From the NCBI GenBank assembly GCA_964570935.1, contig CAZMZP010000063.1, forward strand, positions 3,085 through 67,084: 64,000 bases of DNA, given 5' to 3'. The first letter of the stretch is position 1, and each line of letters starts with the position of its first letter. A program made the position numbers and the translations under genes. Shown here in pieces: positions 42,914 through 52,800 of this stretch. Below the pieces are notes generated by a model. It was given only the letters and a program-made list of their open reading frames with translations, searched no databases and was not told the origin of the DNA. Source of the stretch: JAFGJU01 sp964570935. GTDB taxonomy: Bacteria > Eisenbacteria > RBG-16-71-46 > JAFGJU01.

Positions 42914-43996
42914 ATGTTCGAACAAATCCAGAACATAATTTCCAGGTACGACGAGCTCACTCACAAGCTGGGGGACCCGGTGGTCCTGGGCGACCCGCAG
43001 AAGCTCAGGGAGATCGCCAAGGAGCGCGGCGGGTTGCAGCCGATAGTCGAGAAATGGAAGCAGTACAGCTCCGTCGCCCACAGCGTCGCGGAGGACGAGC
43101 AGATAATCGAGAGCTCCAAGGACCAGGAGCTCGTGAGCATGGCCCGGAGCGAGGTCGAGGAGCTGCGCGCGAAACTGAGCGTGCTGGACGGCGAGCTGAA
43201 AGAGCTCCTCAGGCCCAAGGACGCGAACGACGAGCGAAACGTGATAGTCGAGATAAGGGCGGGCACCGGCGGGGAAGAGGCCGCCCTGTTCGCGGCCGAC
43301 TTGTCGAGAATGTACATGAAGTACGCCGAGTCCAGGGGCTGGAAGATAGAGCTGATGAATCGAAGCAACAGCGACGCGGGCGGGTTCAAGGAGATCATCT
43401 TCCTCGTGGAAGGCAAGGGCGCTTACAGCTTCCTCCGGTACGAGAGCGGAGTCCACAGAGTGCAGAGGGTTCCCGTCACCGAGGCCAGCGGCAGGATCCA
43501 CACGTCCGCCGTCACGGTGGCCATACTGCCCGAGGCGGAAGACGTGGACATCCAGATCGACCCGAAGGACCTCGAGGTGGACGTGTTCCGCTCGTCGGGC
43601 CCGGGAGGCCAGAGCGTAAACACCGCCGATTCCGCGGTCAGGGTGAGGCACATTCCCTCCGGGCTCGTCGTGCAGTGCCAGGACGAGAGGTCACAACTCA
43701 AGAATAAGGCCAAGGCGCTCAAGGTCCTGAAGGCGCGCCTTCTTGCCGCCAAGCAGGAAGAACAGGAAATGAAGATAGCCAGGGAGAGAAAGGCCCAGGT
43801 CTCGACCGGAGACAGGAGCGCCAAAATCCGCACGTACAACTTCCCGCAAGGCCGCGTCACGGACCACAGAATCGGTCTCACCCTGTACCAGCTGGACCAG
43901 GTCCTGGACGGTAGAATGGACGAACTGGTGGAGGCGCTGAGGGCGGCGCGGGACAAACTGGAGATGGGTGCGGCCGCGGGCCCGGGCAAGAACTAG
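42914..43996 (+). CDS. prfA: Peptide chain release factor 1
   Basis: RF1 ends translation at UAA and UAG. The 360-residue protein has RAGTGGEEAALFAADL, the codon-reading PVT tripeptide (187-189, as in RF1 rather than RF2) and GPGGQSVNTADSAVR with the catalytic GGQ (231-233). C-terminal motifs RTYNFPQGRVTDHRI are normal. The gene follows the DUF1385 gene by 25 bases and precedes prmC, whose product methylates the GGQ Gln. Confidence 0.97.
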   Translation: MFEQIQNIISRYDELTHKLGDPVVLGDPQKLREIAKERGGLQPIVEKWKQYSSVAHSVAEDEQIIESSKDQELVSMARSEVEELRAKLSVLDGELKELLRPKDANDERNVIVEIRAGTGGEEAALFAADLSRMYMKYAESRGWKIELMNRSNSDAGGFKEIIFLVEGKGAYSFLRYESGVHRVQRVPVTEASGRIHTSAVTVAILPEAEDVDIQIDPKDLEVDVFRSSGPGGQSVNTADSAVRVRHIPSGLVVQCQDERSQLKNKAKALKVLKARLLAAKQEEQEMKIARERKAQVSTGDRSAKIRTYNFPQGRVTDHRIGLTLYQLDQVLDGRMDELVEALRAARDKLEMGAAAGPGKN

Positions 43997-44108
43997 GGTC
44001 CGCGCGAGCCGGAAATCCTCCGCCCGGCCGGGCAAGAGCAAAACCCGCGCACGAACGGAACGCCGGTGAGAAACCCCACGACGCCGCTCGGCCTGAGCGT
44101 GAAAGCAG

Positions 44109-44978
44109 GTGCCACCGCAATTGACAGTGTCGCAGTTCCTCCAGGCCGCTTCGCTGAAACTCCATGAATCCGGCATAGACAACCCCAGAGTCGACGCAGA
44201 AGTACTCCTCAGTCTGGCTCTCGGCATCCGGAGAGACCGGCTGCTGCTTCGTTTTGACGCTCAGCTCGGGCAGGACGAGCTGGACCGGGCGACCGCACTC
44301 GTCGAGAAACGGGCCAGACGGGTGCCGTTGCAACACATCGTCGGGACTGTCGAGTTCATGGGCACGGAGTTCCTGGTCAGACCGGGAGTGTTCATACCCA
44401 GGCCGGAGACCGAGTTCGTGGTGGTCGAGGCGCTCAGGCTGCTCGAGCACGTCGCGGACCCACTCGTCATCGACCTGTGCGCAGCCAGCGGGGTCATCGG
44501 CGTCAGCATCGCTGTCGGGAAGCCCTCTGCGGTCGTACACGTTGCGGACATATCGGAACCGGCAATCGAGCTCGCGACGGCGAACGCGGCCGGCCACGGC
44601 GTACAGGAACGGGTGTTCCTCCATCTTGGCGACCTGTTTGCGGCCGACGGACTCGACCGGCTCGCGCGCAAGGCAGACTTGATCACGGCAAACCCGCCCT
44701 ACATTCCCTCTTCGGAGATTCCTAACCTGGAGCCCGAGGTGAGCGAGCACGAGCCCATCCTGGCCCTCGACGGCGGAAGCGACGGGCTTGTCCTGCTGCG
44801 GCGCATCCTGAAGGAAGGGCCGCCATTCCTGAAAACGGGGGGTTGGTTTGTTGTCGAGATTGGCGCCGGTCAGGCCCAGCCCGCAATCGAGGCGGCCGGG
44901 TCCGCGCGGCTGACGGAGGTCCGTACCGTGCGCGACCTCGCCGGCATAGAACGGGTGCTCGTGGCCCGAAAACCCTAG
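44109..44978 (+). CDS. prmC: Release factor glutamine methyltransferase
   Basis: PrmC methylates the Gln of the release factor GGQ motif using S-adenosylmethionine. The 289-residue protein has the N-terminal helical domain, FIPRPETEFVV, the SAM-binding DLCAASGVIGVSIA (the usual G-x-G motif with CAAS in place of GTGS) and the catalytic NPPY (195-198). GTG 44109, TTG 44121 and GTG 44127 are possible starts; AGGTG at 44107-44111 favours TTG 44121. It follows prfA, its substrate gene, as is typical. Confidence 0.94.
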   Translation: MPPQLTVSQFLQAASLKLHESGIDNPRVDAEVLLSLALGIRRDRLLLRFDAQLGQDELDRATALVEKRARRVPLQHIVGTVEFMGTEFLVRPGVFIPRPETEFVVVEALRLLEHVADPLVIDLCAASGVIGVSIAVGKPSAVVHVADISEPAIELATANAAGHGVQERVFLHLGDLFAADGLDRLARKADLITANPPYIPSSEIPNLEPEVSEHEPILALDGGSDGLVLLRRILKEGPPFLKTGGWFVVEIGAGQAQPAIEAAGSARLTEVRTVRDLAGIERVLVARKP

Positions 44979-45046
44979 GCCCGACGCCGTCCGGCCCCTG
45001 AGCCGACGTGCCAGTCTCGCGCCTTTCACCTGCGCTCCCAGTCGTG

Positions 45047-45052
45047 TATAAT
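45047..45052 (+). promoter_or_regulatory. Perfect -10 box TATAAT before small gene and murA
   Basis: TATAAT at 45047-45052 lies about 45 bases before ATG 45096. The candidate -35 (TTTCAC at 45024-45029) is weak. It may start a small protein-murA-selB-ispG transcript. Confidence 0.4.
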
Positions 45053-45095
45053 CCGGCCGGACAAGCAGACATCCGACCCGGTACCGAGGCACGTA

Positions 45096-45329
45096 ATGAG
45101 TCTGAATCGCCGACGCGCAGACAAGACTGAAAGCCCGAAGCGCTGCGACGCAGCAGACCCGGGTCTTCCGCCCGAGCCGTCGTACAGTGAGGACGGCGTG
45201 GATTTGACTGTCATCCGCTGGATGCTCTCGATGACACCCAGAGAACGCCTGCAGACGCTTCAAAATCACGTCAGAGCCATACTGAGGATTCGCGGGTTGA
45301 ACTCGCCGAGGCCGCCATGCAGAAAATAG
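45096..45329 (+). CDS. Small hypothetical protein
   Basis: This 77-residue protein has a polar, probably disordered N-terminal half and a helical second half (VDLTVIRWMLSMTPRERL, then LQNHVRAILRIRG). I recall small bacterial proteins with a similar DLTLIRWMLSLTPEERL-type helix, sometimes beside nucleotidyltransferase genes, but cannot confirm a family from here. Its end overlaps the murA start by 13 bases, and it has a TATAAT box upstream, both arguing that it is real. The ribosome-binding site is weak. Confidence 0.55.
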   Translation: MSLNRRRADKTESPKRCDAADPGLPPEPSYSEDGVDLTVIRWMLSMTPRERLQTLQNHVRAILRIRGLNSPRPPCRK

Positions 45330-46570
45330 TGATTGTCGGGGGAAACAGGCTGACCGGCAGGGTCGAGATCGCCGGGGCGAAGAACGCCACGCTGCCCGTG
45401 ATGGCGGCCACAATCCTGGCTCCTGGCACGAGTGTTATCACCAACGTGCCGCGCCTCAGGGACGTCATCACGATGAGGCAGATGCTCGAAACGCTGGGCG
45501 CCAAGGTGTCCTTCGAGCAGGGCGTCCTGACGATTGACACGAGCGGGTGCGGCCCGCACGAGGCGCCGTACGAGCTCGTCAAGACCATGCGCGCTTCGGT
45601 CTACGTACTCGGCCCGCTGCTGGCCCGTTTCAAACGCGCGAGAGTCTCTCTGCCGGGAGGTTGCGCTTGGGGACCGCGGCCTGTCGACCTGCACATAAAG
45701 GCCATGGAGGCGCTCGGGGCGCGCGTCAACATAGACCACGGGTACATCGTGGCGGAGACGGATGAGCTCAAAGGCGCCAACGTGCACTTCGACATCTCGA
45801 GCGTCGGAGCCACCGGCAACGCAATGATGGCGGCGTGCCTGGCCAGGGGTAAGACGGTGCTGAGCAACGCCGCGTGCGAACCCGAGATAGACGCGCTCGC
45901 CCTGTTCCTGAACAAGATGGGAGCCAGGATCTCGGGCGTGGGCACGCAGGTCGTTGAGATCGAGGGCGTGGAGTCGCTGCGGCCGACCGAGGTCGCGGTG
46001 ATTCCGGACAGAATCGAAGCCGGCACGTTCATGGCGGCCGCCGCGATCACGAGGGGCACGGTCAGAATCGCGAACTGCAGCCCGCCGCACTTGACGTCGG
46101 TGATTTCCAAGCTGAGCGAGGCGGGCGCGCACATAATGCAGGAGGGCTCTGAGCTGGTGGTGTCCGCCGTGGGGAGGCCGGGGGCGGTCAACGTGACCAC
46201 CGCCCCGTATCCGGGGTTTCCGACTGACATGCAGGCGCAGATGATGGCCCTGATGTGCACGGCTCAGGGGACGAGTCTTTTCGTCGAGAACATTTACAGC
46301 GACCGGTTCACTCACGTGCCGGAACTGCGGAGGATGAACGCCGACATCAACGTCGAAGGGAATGTGGCCACGGTCAAGGGCCTGGAACGGTTGGGAGGGG
46401 CGCAGGTCATGGCCACCGACCTGCGGGCCAGCGCGGCCCTGATTCTGGCCGGGCTCGTGGCCGACGGGATGACTGAGGTGTCGCGGATATACCACATAGA
46501 CCGCGGATACGAGTCCATCGAGAAGAAGCTGTCTGCGCTGGGCGCGGAAATCTGGCGTGAGGAGGAGTAG
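45317..46570 (+). CDS. murA: UDP-N-acetylglucosamine 1-carboxyvinyltransferase
   Basis: MurA transfers enolpyruvate from PEP to UDP-GlcNAc, the first committed step of peptidoglycan synthesis. The 417-residue protein starts MQKIVIVGGNRLTGRVEIAGAKNATLP and has the catalytic Cys116 in LPGGCAWGPRPVDLH. The usual Cys is present, so fosfomycin sensitivity is expected. DRIEAGTFM, PGFPTDMQAQMMAL and DLRASAALILAGL motifs are all present. It overlaps the small gene upstream and runs 7 bases short of selB. Confidence 0.97.
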   Translation: MQKIVIVGGNRLTGRVEIAGAKNATLPVMAATILAPGTSVITNVPRLRDVITMRQMLETLGAKVSFEQGVLTIDTSGCGPHEAPYELVKTMRASVYVLGPLLARFKRARVSLPGGCAWGPRPVDLHIKAMEALGARVNIDHGYIVAETDELKGANVHFDISSVGATGNAMMAACLARGKTVLSNAACEPEIDALALFLNKMGARISGVGTQVVEIEGVESLRPTEVAVIPDRIEAGTFMAAAAITRGTVRIANCSPPHLTSVISKLSEAGAHIMQEGSELVVSAVGRPGAVNVTTAPYPGFPTDMQAQMMALMCTAQGTSLFVENIYSDRFTHVPELRRMNADINVEGNVATVKGLERLGGAQVMATDLRASAALILAGLVADGMTEVSRIYHIDRGYESIEKKLSALGAEIWREEE

Positions 46571-46577
46571 CTCCTTT

Positions 46578-48476
46578 ATGCCGGCCAAAGGCGTCGTCAT
46601 AGGCACAGCGGGGCACATAGACCACGGGAAGACTGCTCTAGTCAAACTGCTCACCGGAATCGACACCGATCGCCTCAAGGAAGAAAAAGAACGAGGCATC
46701 TCCATTGACCTCGGGTTTGCCCATCTTACGCTGCCGTCGGGCGAAAGAGCGGGTATCGTCGACGTGCCCGGTCACGAGCGCTTCGTCAGGAACATGCTTG
46801 CCGGCGCGTGCGGAATCGACCTCGTGCTGTTTGTCATCGCCGCCGACGAGGGTGTCATGCCTCAGACCACGGAACACTTGAACATCGTAAACATGCTTCG
46901 CGTGCACGGAGGTGTAGTGGCGCTGACAAAGACGGACCTCGTGGACGCGGCCTGGTTGGACATGGTGCGGGTGGACGTGGCCGCGGCCCTCGAGGGCACG
47001 GTCCTGGAGGGCGCCCCGATGATACCCGTTTCCGCGGTGTCGGGTCATGGTAAGGAGGCGCTGCTGGCCGCGCTGGATGAGGTCGTGGCCAAGATCCCGG
47101 AACGGACCCGAGCGGAGTTCGCGCGGCTTCCCGTCGACCGGGTGTTCACGGTCGAGGGCTTCGGCACGGTAGTTACCGGCACGCTGTGGAGCGGCAGAGT
47201 CAAGGTTGGCGACAACCTCGTGGTCCTGCCTCAGGGCAAGAGTGTCAGGGTCAGGAACGTTCAAGTGTTCGGCAAGGACGTGAGTGAGGCGGTGCCGGGA
47301 GAGCGGGTCGCGCTCGCAGTGCACGGAGTGTCCCGCGATGACGTCGGACGAGGCGACTGGCTTCTCTCCCCTGACGCGGCCAGGCCGAGCTCGATGGTGG
47401 ACGCCAGGCTCGAGCTGCTTCCGGGTGCCCCTCGTTTTCTCAAGACGCGCGCCAGAATCCGATTCCATCTTGGCGCTAGTGAGGCCATAGGCAGAGTCCA
47501 TCTGCTCGACGGGGAGCAGCTCAAGCCAGGAGAGAGCGCTCTGGTGCAGTTGAGGCTGGAATCCCCAACGGTGGCGCTCCAGGGCGACAGGTTTGTCGTA
47601 CGCTCGTACTCGCCCCAGATGACAATCGGCGGTGGCAGCGTGCTGGTGGCCCACGCCGCCAAGCACAGGAAGAAGGACACCGACGTCGTCCAGACGCTGA
47701 ACCTAGTGGAGAAGGGCTCCCCCAGCGAGAGGATTGCTCAGGCCGTGCGCGCGGCCGGCGGGAAGGGACTCGTGGCCTCCGAAGTCGCGCGCGCGGCCGG
47801 TGTGTCCGCCCCGGAAGCGACGGAGGCGGTCAAAGCGCTGCTCGATGAGGGGACCGTCGTTCGCGTGGGCAACGCTCTGCTTCACTCTGAGCATCTGAAG
47901 AAGGTGGCCGACGACCTGGCGCGGTCGCTGGCTGACTATCAAGCCAGATACCAGCTCAGGTGGGGGATGACTAAAGGCGAGCTCAGGAACAGGTTCTCGG
48001 GCACGCCGCAGGATGTGTTCGCCGCGGCCTCGGACTCTCTCACGAGGGCCGGACGCCTCTTCGCCAGGGAAGACCGATTGAGAATCGACTCGCCCGACAT
48101 CTTACTCTCTCCCGAGGAGAGAAAGCTCAAAGAACGGGTCGAGGCTGGTCTGCTGAATGCCGGGCTTAACGTTCCGTACGTCAAGGAGCTTGCGCCGGGA
48201 ACTCTCGAGGACAAGGTGAACGACGTGGTTCAGATGCTGGTGGAAGACGGCAAGGTCGTGAAGATAACGACGGACCTGTTCTTCCACGCCGACACACTGC
48301 GCGAGGCCGAATCCCTTGTGCGAAAGATGCTGTCCAAGAACGGCAAGTTCCAGGTGAGCGAGTTCAAGGATGCCGCGAAGACCTCCCGGAAGTACGCAGT
48401 GCCGCTTCTCGAGTACTTCGACCGGAAGGGAGTGACACGAAGACAGGGAGACGTGCGCGTGTCCGGAGGGAAATAG
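46578..48476 (+). CDS. selB: Selenocysteine-specific elongation factor SelB
   Basis: SelB is the GTPase that brings Sec-tRNA to UGA codons marked by a SECIS hairpin. The 632-residue protein has GTAGHIDHGKTALVKLLTGIDTDRL (G1 at 12-19), DVPGHERFVRNMLAGA (G3) and TKTDLVD (G4). The EF-Tu-like barrels follow, then four C-terminal winged-helix domains for RNA binding (about 380-632). ATG 46578 has GGAGG about 12 bases upstream; an earlier in-frame start at 46557 lies inside murA. Sec use by this organism is implied, but no selA, selC, selD or Sec-containing gene was found in the window. Confidence 0.94.
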   Translation: MPAKGVVIGTAGHIDHGKTALVKLLTGIDTDRLKEEKERGISIDLGFAHLTLPSGERAGIVDVPGHERFVRNMLAGACGIDLVLFVIAADEGVMPQTTEHLNIVNMLRVHGGVVALTKTDLVDAAWLDMVRVDVAAALEGTVLEGAPMIPVSAVSGHGKEALLAALDEVVAKIPERTRAEFARLPVDRVFTVEGFGTVVTGTLWSGRVKVGDNLVVLPQGKSVRVRNVQVFGKDVSEAVPGERVALAVHGVSRDDVGRGDWLLSPDAARPSSMVDARLELLPGAPRFLKTRARIRFHLGASEAIGRVHLLDGEQLKPGESALVQLRLESPTVALQGDRFVVRSYSPQMTIGGGSVLVAHAAKHRKKDTDVVQTLNLVEKGSPSERIAQAVRAAGGKGLVASEVARAAGVSAPEATEAVKALLDEGTVVRVGNALLHSEHLKKVADDLARSLADYQARYQLRWGMTKGELRNRFSGTPQDVFAAASDSLTRAGRLFAREDRLRIDSPDILLSPEERKLKERVEAGLLNAGLNVPYVKELAPGTLEDKVNDVVQMLVEDGKVVKITTDLFFHADTLREAESLVRKMLSKNGKFQVSEFKDAAKTSRKYAVPLLEYFDRKGVTRRQGDVRVSGGK

Positions 48477-48487
48477 AGGGCGCCACA

Positions 48488-49591
48488 ATGAACATACTAA
48501 CCGAGCTTCCTTGGAAGCGCAGGAAGACGAACAAGGTCAGAATAGGCCCGTTCGAAATAGGCGGCGGTGCGCCGGTTGCAGTCGAGTCCATGACCAAGAC
48601 GGACACTCGCGACGCGGCGGCGACCGTGAGGCAAATACGCGGCCTGGAGCGCGCAGGATGCGAGCTGGTGCGCGTGGCCGTACCAGACATTGCGGCGGCG
48701 AAGGTTCTTGGCAAGATCGCATCGCGAGTCAGAATCCCGGTGGTGGCCGACATTCACTTCGACCACCGGCTGGCGTTGATCGCGCTGGAGGAAGGGCTTC
48801 CGGGTATACGCCTCAACCCCGGGAACGTCAGGAATCCCAAGAAGGTCGAAGAAGTGGTGCGCGCCGCCGAAGAAAGGCGCGCGTGCATCAGGATAGGCGT
48901 GAACGCCGGGTCGGTCGCGCCCGACCTTCTGGCCAAACACGGGCCCGATGGACTCGACCGCGCCATGGTCGAGAGCGCGATGGGTCACGTCGCGATTCTG
49001 GAATCACTCGGTTTCCGGAGGATCGTGGTCTCGGTTAAGTCGTCCGAGATACCGGCCACCGTGCGCGCGTACAGAGAGCTCTCGCGCCGAGTGCGCTACC
49101 CGCTCCATATCGGAATGACCGAGGCTGGCACACTGCTCAGCGGTTCTGTTGTGTCCGCAGCCGGGATAGGCATCCTCTTGTCCGAGGGAATCGGCGACAC
49201 CGTTAGAGTGTCGCTGGCCGCGAATCCCGTCAGGGAGGTCGAGGTTGCCTACCGGATACTGGACGCGCTCGGCGTCAGGCAGGCAGGCCCGAGGGTGATA
49301 TGCTGCCCCACCTGCGGCAGATGCGAAATAGACGTGGCGCGGATTGCGCGACAGGTGGAGGCACGCCTCGCGGCCCTGCAGCGAAGATCCTCGCTCAGGA
49401 TCCCGCTTCGCATCGCCGTCATGGGTTGCGGAGTGAACGGTCCGGGTGAAGCCAGGCACGCGGACGTCGGAATCGCCGGAGGAAAAGGCGAGGGGCTCCT
49501 GTTCATAAAGGGGAAGGTGGTCGGAAAGGTCACAGAGCGCGCCCTCGTGCGCGAGCTCATCCGTGCCGTCGAGCGCCTCGGCAACACATAA
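48488..49591 (+). CDS. ispG: 4-hydroxy-3-methylbut-2-enyl-diphosphate synthase
   Basis: IspG (GcpE) reduces MEcPP to HMBPP in the MEP isoprenoid pathway, using a 4Fe-4S cluster. The 367-residue protein has VAVESMTKTDTRD, VADIHFDHRLAL, GIRLNPGN, IGVNAGS and GMTEAG. Cluster ligands sit in CCPTCGRC and MGCGVNGPGEAR. Length is that of the short bacterial form without the extra domain. It lies 11 bases after selB. Confidence 0.96.
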   Translation: MNILTELPWKRRKTNKVRIGPFEIGGGAPVAVESMTKTDTRDAAATVRQIRGLERAGCELVRVAVPDIAAAKVLGKIASRVRIPVVADIHFDHRLALIALEEGLPGIRLNPGNVRNPKKVEEVVRAAEERRACIRIGVNAGSVAPDLLAKHGPDGLDRAMVESAMGHVAILESLGFRRIVVSVKSSEIPATVRAYRELSRRVRYPLHIGMTEAGTLLSGSVVSAAGIGILLSEGIGDTVRVSLAANPVREVEVAYRILDALGVRQAGPRVICCPTCGRCEIDVARIARQVEARLAALQRRSSLRIPLRIAVMGCGVNGPGEARHADVGIAGGKGEGLLFIKGKVVGKVTERALVRELIRAVERLGNT

Positions 49592-49607
49592 CTGCAATGG
49601 TTACAGA

Positions 49608-49636
49608 TTTACAGCTGCGCTCCATTGTGTTATGAT
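49608..49636 (+). promoter_or_regulatory. Sigma-70 type promoter (TTTACA-N17-TATGAT)
   Basis: TTTACA at 49608-49613 and TATGAT at 49631-49636 are separated by 17 bases, directly after ispG. They would drive the secreted-protein genes at 49811 and 52911 with a leader of about 170 bases. Confidence 0.6.
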
Positions 49637-49810
49637 TACGCAAGTTGGTGCGTCTCTTGGCGCAAACCGGTGTGGAGCAGCTGTGTCACCTCTCAACGTT
49701 CGTTCCAACTCTCTTTGTGTCTCCCCCCTCATCTTCCCCTTCGAACCGTCCGTCCGCGACATGCAAGTGTCCAGAGTGACTGCTCATCGCGCACTCGAGG
49801 AGGTTCTGCC

Positions 49811-52800
49811 ATGGGTTGGAGTGTTCTGAGCATGAGTCTGTTCAGATGTCTGTGCCTCTTCTGCGGCCTTCTTGCCCTCTGCGGTTCGTTGCTCCTGGCG
49901 GCGCCCGCAGCCGCGGCGTGGCTTCCTGACGGGACGCCGATGTGCGTTCTGGCGGGCGACCAGTCAGGCACCCGAATCATCAGCGACGGCAGTCAGGGCG
50001 CGATCGTTGTTTGGATTGACTACCGGCATGGCAACGCCGACATCTACGCGCAGCGGGTGGACGGCAACGGCAACCCGATCTGGACACCCGAGGGTGTGCC
50101 CATCTGCACTGCCGCTGGTTCGACGTCCAGTCCCATAATCGCATCGGACGAGGCCGGCGGTGCAGTCATAGCCTGGGACGACTACCGCAACGGCAATCAC
50201 GACATCTACGCACAGAGAATAACTGCTGACGGACAGGTGCTCTGGGCAGAAAACGGAATAGCCGTCTGCACTGCCGCGGGCTACCAGTTTGCGACCTCGA
50301 TAATATCGGCTGGCGGCGGAGGAGTCATCGTCGCGTGGGAGGACAGCCGCGGTGGAGCGTACTACGACATCTATGCGCAGCGGATCAACGGCGCAAATGG
50401 AGCTTCCCTCTGGGCGGCCGACGGCAGGCAGATCTGCGGGGCGGCAAACAGCCAGTACTCACCGCAGGCCGTCTCCGACGGAGCTTTAGGCGCCATCATC
50501 ACCTGGTACGACTTCCGCAACGGCAACTACGACGTGTACGCGCAGCGTGTGAACCTCGCGGGCACGCCGCAATGGACGAATGACGGGGTCGTGGTCAGCG
50601 CGGAGTCGAACCACCAGTCGGGTCCGATGGTTGCGACGGACGGCGCCGGCGGAGCCATCATCGTCTGGGAGGACTACCGCAGCGGAAGCAACTGGGACAT
50701 CTATGCGCAACGACTGACTTCAGCGGGGACGGCGTCGTGGACTGCCGGGGGTGTGCAGGTTTGCAGCGCGGCCGGCAATCAGAACGAATCCCAGATCCTC
50801 TCTGACGCTTCGGGCAGCGCAATCATTGCCTGGACGGACTATCGGGGCGCAAACTCGGACATTTACAGCCAGCGTGTGAACTCGGCGGGCACGGTTCAGT
50901 GGACCGCCAACGGCGTGGTGGTCTGTGGAGCGATAGACAGCCAGGCCAGGCCGGAGCTCGCGTCGGACGGGAGCGGAGGAGCGATAATCACCTGGGACGA
51001 CAGTCGACCTGGTGACAATTCCGACATCTATGCTCAGAAAGTCATCTCCAACGGAGCCATGTCGTGGGTCCAGAACGGCATTGCCATCTGCAGTGCGCGT
51101 GACTACCAGTGGTATCCGGCCATTGTGTTTGACGGCTTCGGTGGTGCAATTATCGCCTGGGAGGATTATCGCAGCGGAACGTCCACGGACGTTTTCGCGG
51201 GCCACGTGGACGGCGATGGGAACGCGGGGTGGACGAGCTGCGGCGTGCCGATAGCAGTGGCGCAAAATAACCAGGGAACCATCGCCGCGATATCGGATGC
51301 CGGCCAAGGCGCCATAATTGTCTGGGAGGACTATCGCGCTGGCAACACCAACCCGGGCATTTACGCTCAACGTGTCTTCTCAGACGGCTACAGACTGTGG
51401 TCAAAGAACGGAGTCGCCGTTTCCACGGCCGCATCCTACCAGACGTATCCGTCTGCTGCTCCTGACGGTAGCGGCGGGCTGCTCGCTGCATGGCAGGACT
51501 TGCGGAACGGCAATTACGACGTCTATGCCCAGCGAGTCAGTCCAATCCAGGCCATGCTGTGGAGGCCTGACGGCGCAGTAGTGTGCTCCACGACCGCCGG
51601 AACCTACTTCCCGCAGATAGCCCCGGACGGTTCAGGCGGTGCAATAGTGGTCTGGGAGAATCTGGTCCCTGCCGGTACCAGCGACATCTACGCGCAACGT
51701 CTGAACTCGAGCGGAAGCCAGACGTGGGCGGCGGCGGGCGTGTCCGTTTGCAGTGCCGCGAACCACCAGCAGGAGCCGCAGATAATCAGTGACGGGGCGT
51801 CCGGCGGTATCGTGGCGTGGACCGACTTGCGGGGCGCGACAGTCGACGTCTACGCACAGCGCGTCGACGCGAACGGGACTCCGCTATGGACGCCGAACGG
51901 TGTGGTCGTCAGCGGTGCGGCCAGCGCGCAGAATTACCCAAGAGTGGTTCCTGACGGTGCCGGCGGAGCCGTCATCTGCTGGAAGGACAGCCGAAGCGGC
52001 AACTATGACATCTACGCCCAGCGGCTGAACTCCGTCGGGGCCGCGCAGTGGACAGCAAACGGCGTTGTTGTCTGCGCAGAGGCCGGGCAGCAGCAGCTTC
52101 CAGCACTTCTGTCCGATGGCGCCGGCGGCGTGATAGTCTGTTGGGAAGATTACCGGAGCGGATCCGCAGACATATACGCACAGAGACTGAACTCGAGCGG
52201 CCAGGCGCAGTGGGCTGGCGGTGGCCGGATCGTGTGCGCTGCCGCGGACGCTCAAAGCGGGCCAAGCATTGTGACGGACGGAAACAGTGGTGCGATCATC
52301 TCCTGGCAGGATCGTCGCGGAGGGGTGACGTCAGACGTCTACGCGCAGCGGCTGGAGCCGGACGGCGACGTCATGTGGGGAACTGATGGTGTCGCCATCT
52401 GCGCGAGCGACCTTGACGACACGAGACCGGCGGTCGTTCCGAGTATGCCGGGGCAGGCAATCGTCGCGTGGACCTCTTACAGCACCACGACTGCCAATGA
52501 CGTCTACGCTCTGTCGACGGACTACATTATAGCGGTGCACGAAGATCTCGTGCCGCCGCCGGTTGGTGCGCGATTGGCCGAGCTGGACCAGAACTTCCCC
52601 AACCCGTTCAACCCGGTGACGAAGATTGCGTTCACATTGAGAGAGGCAACGTGCGCGCGGTTGTGCGTGTATGACATCGCCGGCAGAGTCGTGCGAGTGC
52701 TTGAAGAGGGCGTTCGCGAGGCCGGCAGGCACGAGGTCGTTTGGGACGGCAGGGACAGCTCGGGCACCGTGGTCGCGAGCGGGGTGTATTTCTACGGATT

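Noticed and set aside
49940..52530. Repeats at 49.9-52.5 kb as a CRISPR or satellite array
   Set aside because: The period is about 160 bases, it stays in frame and encodes a protein repeat; copies are diverged.
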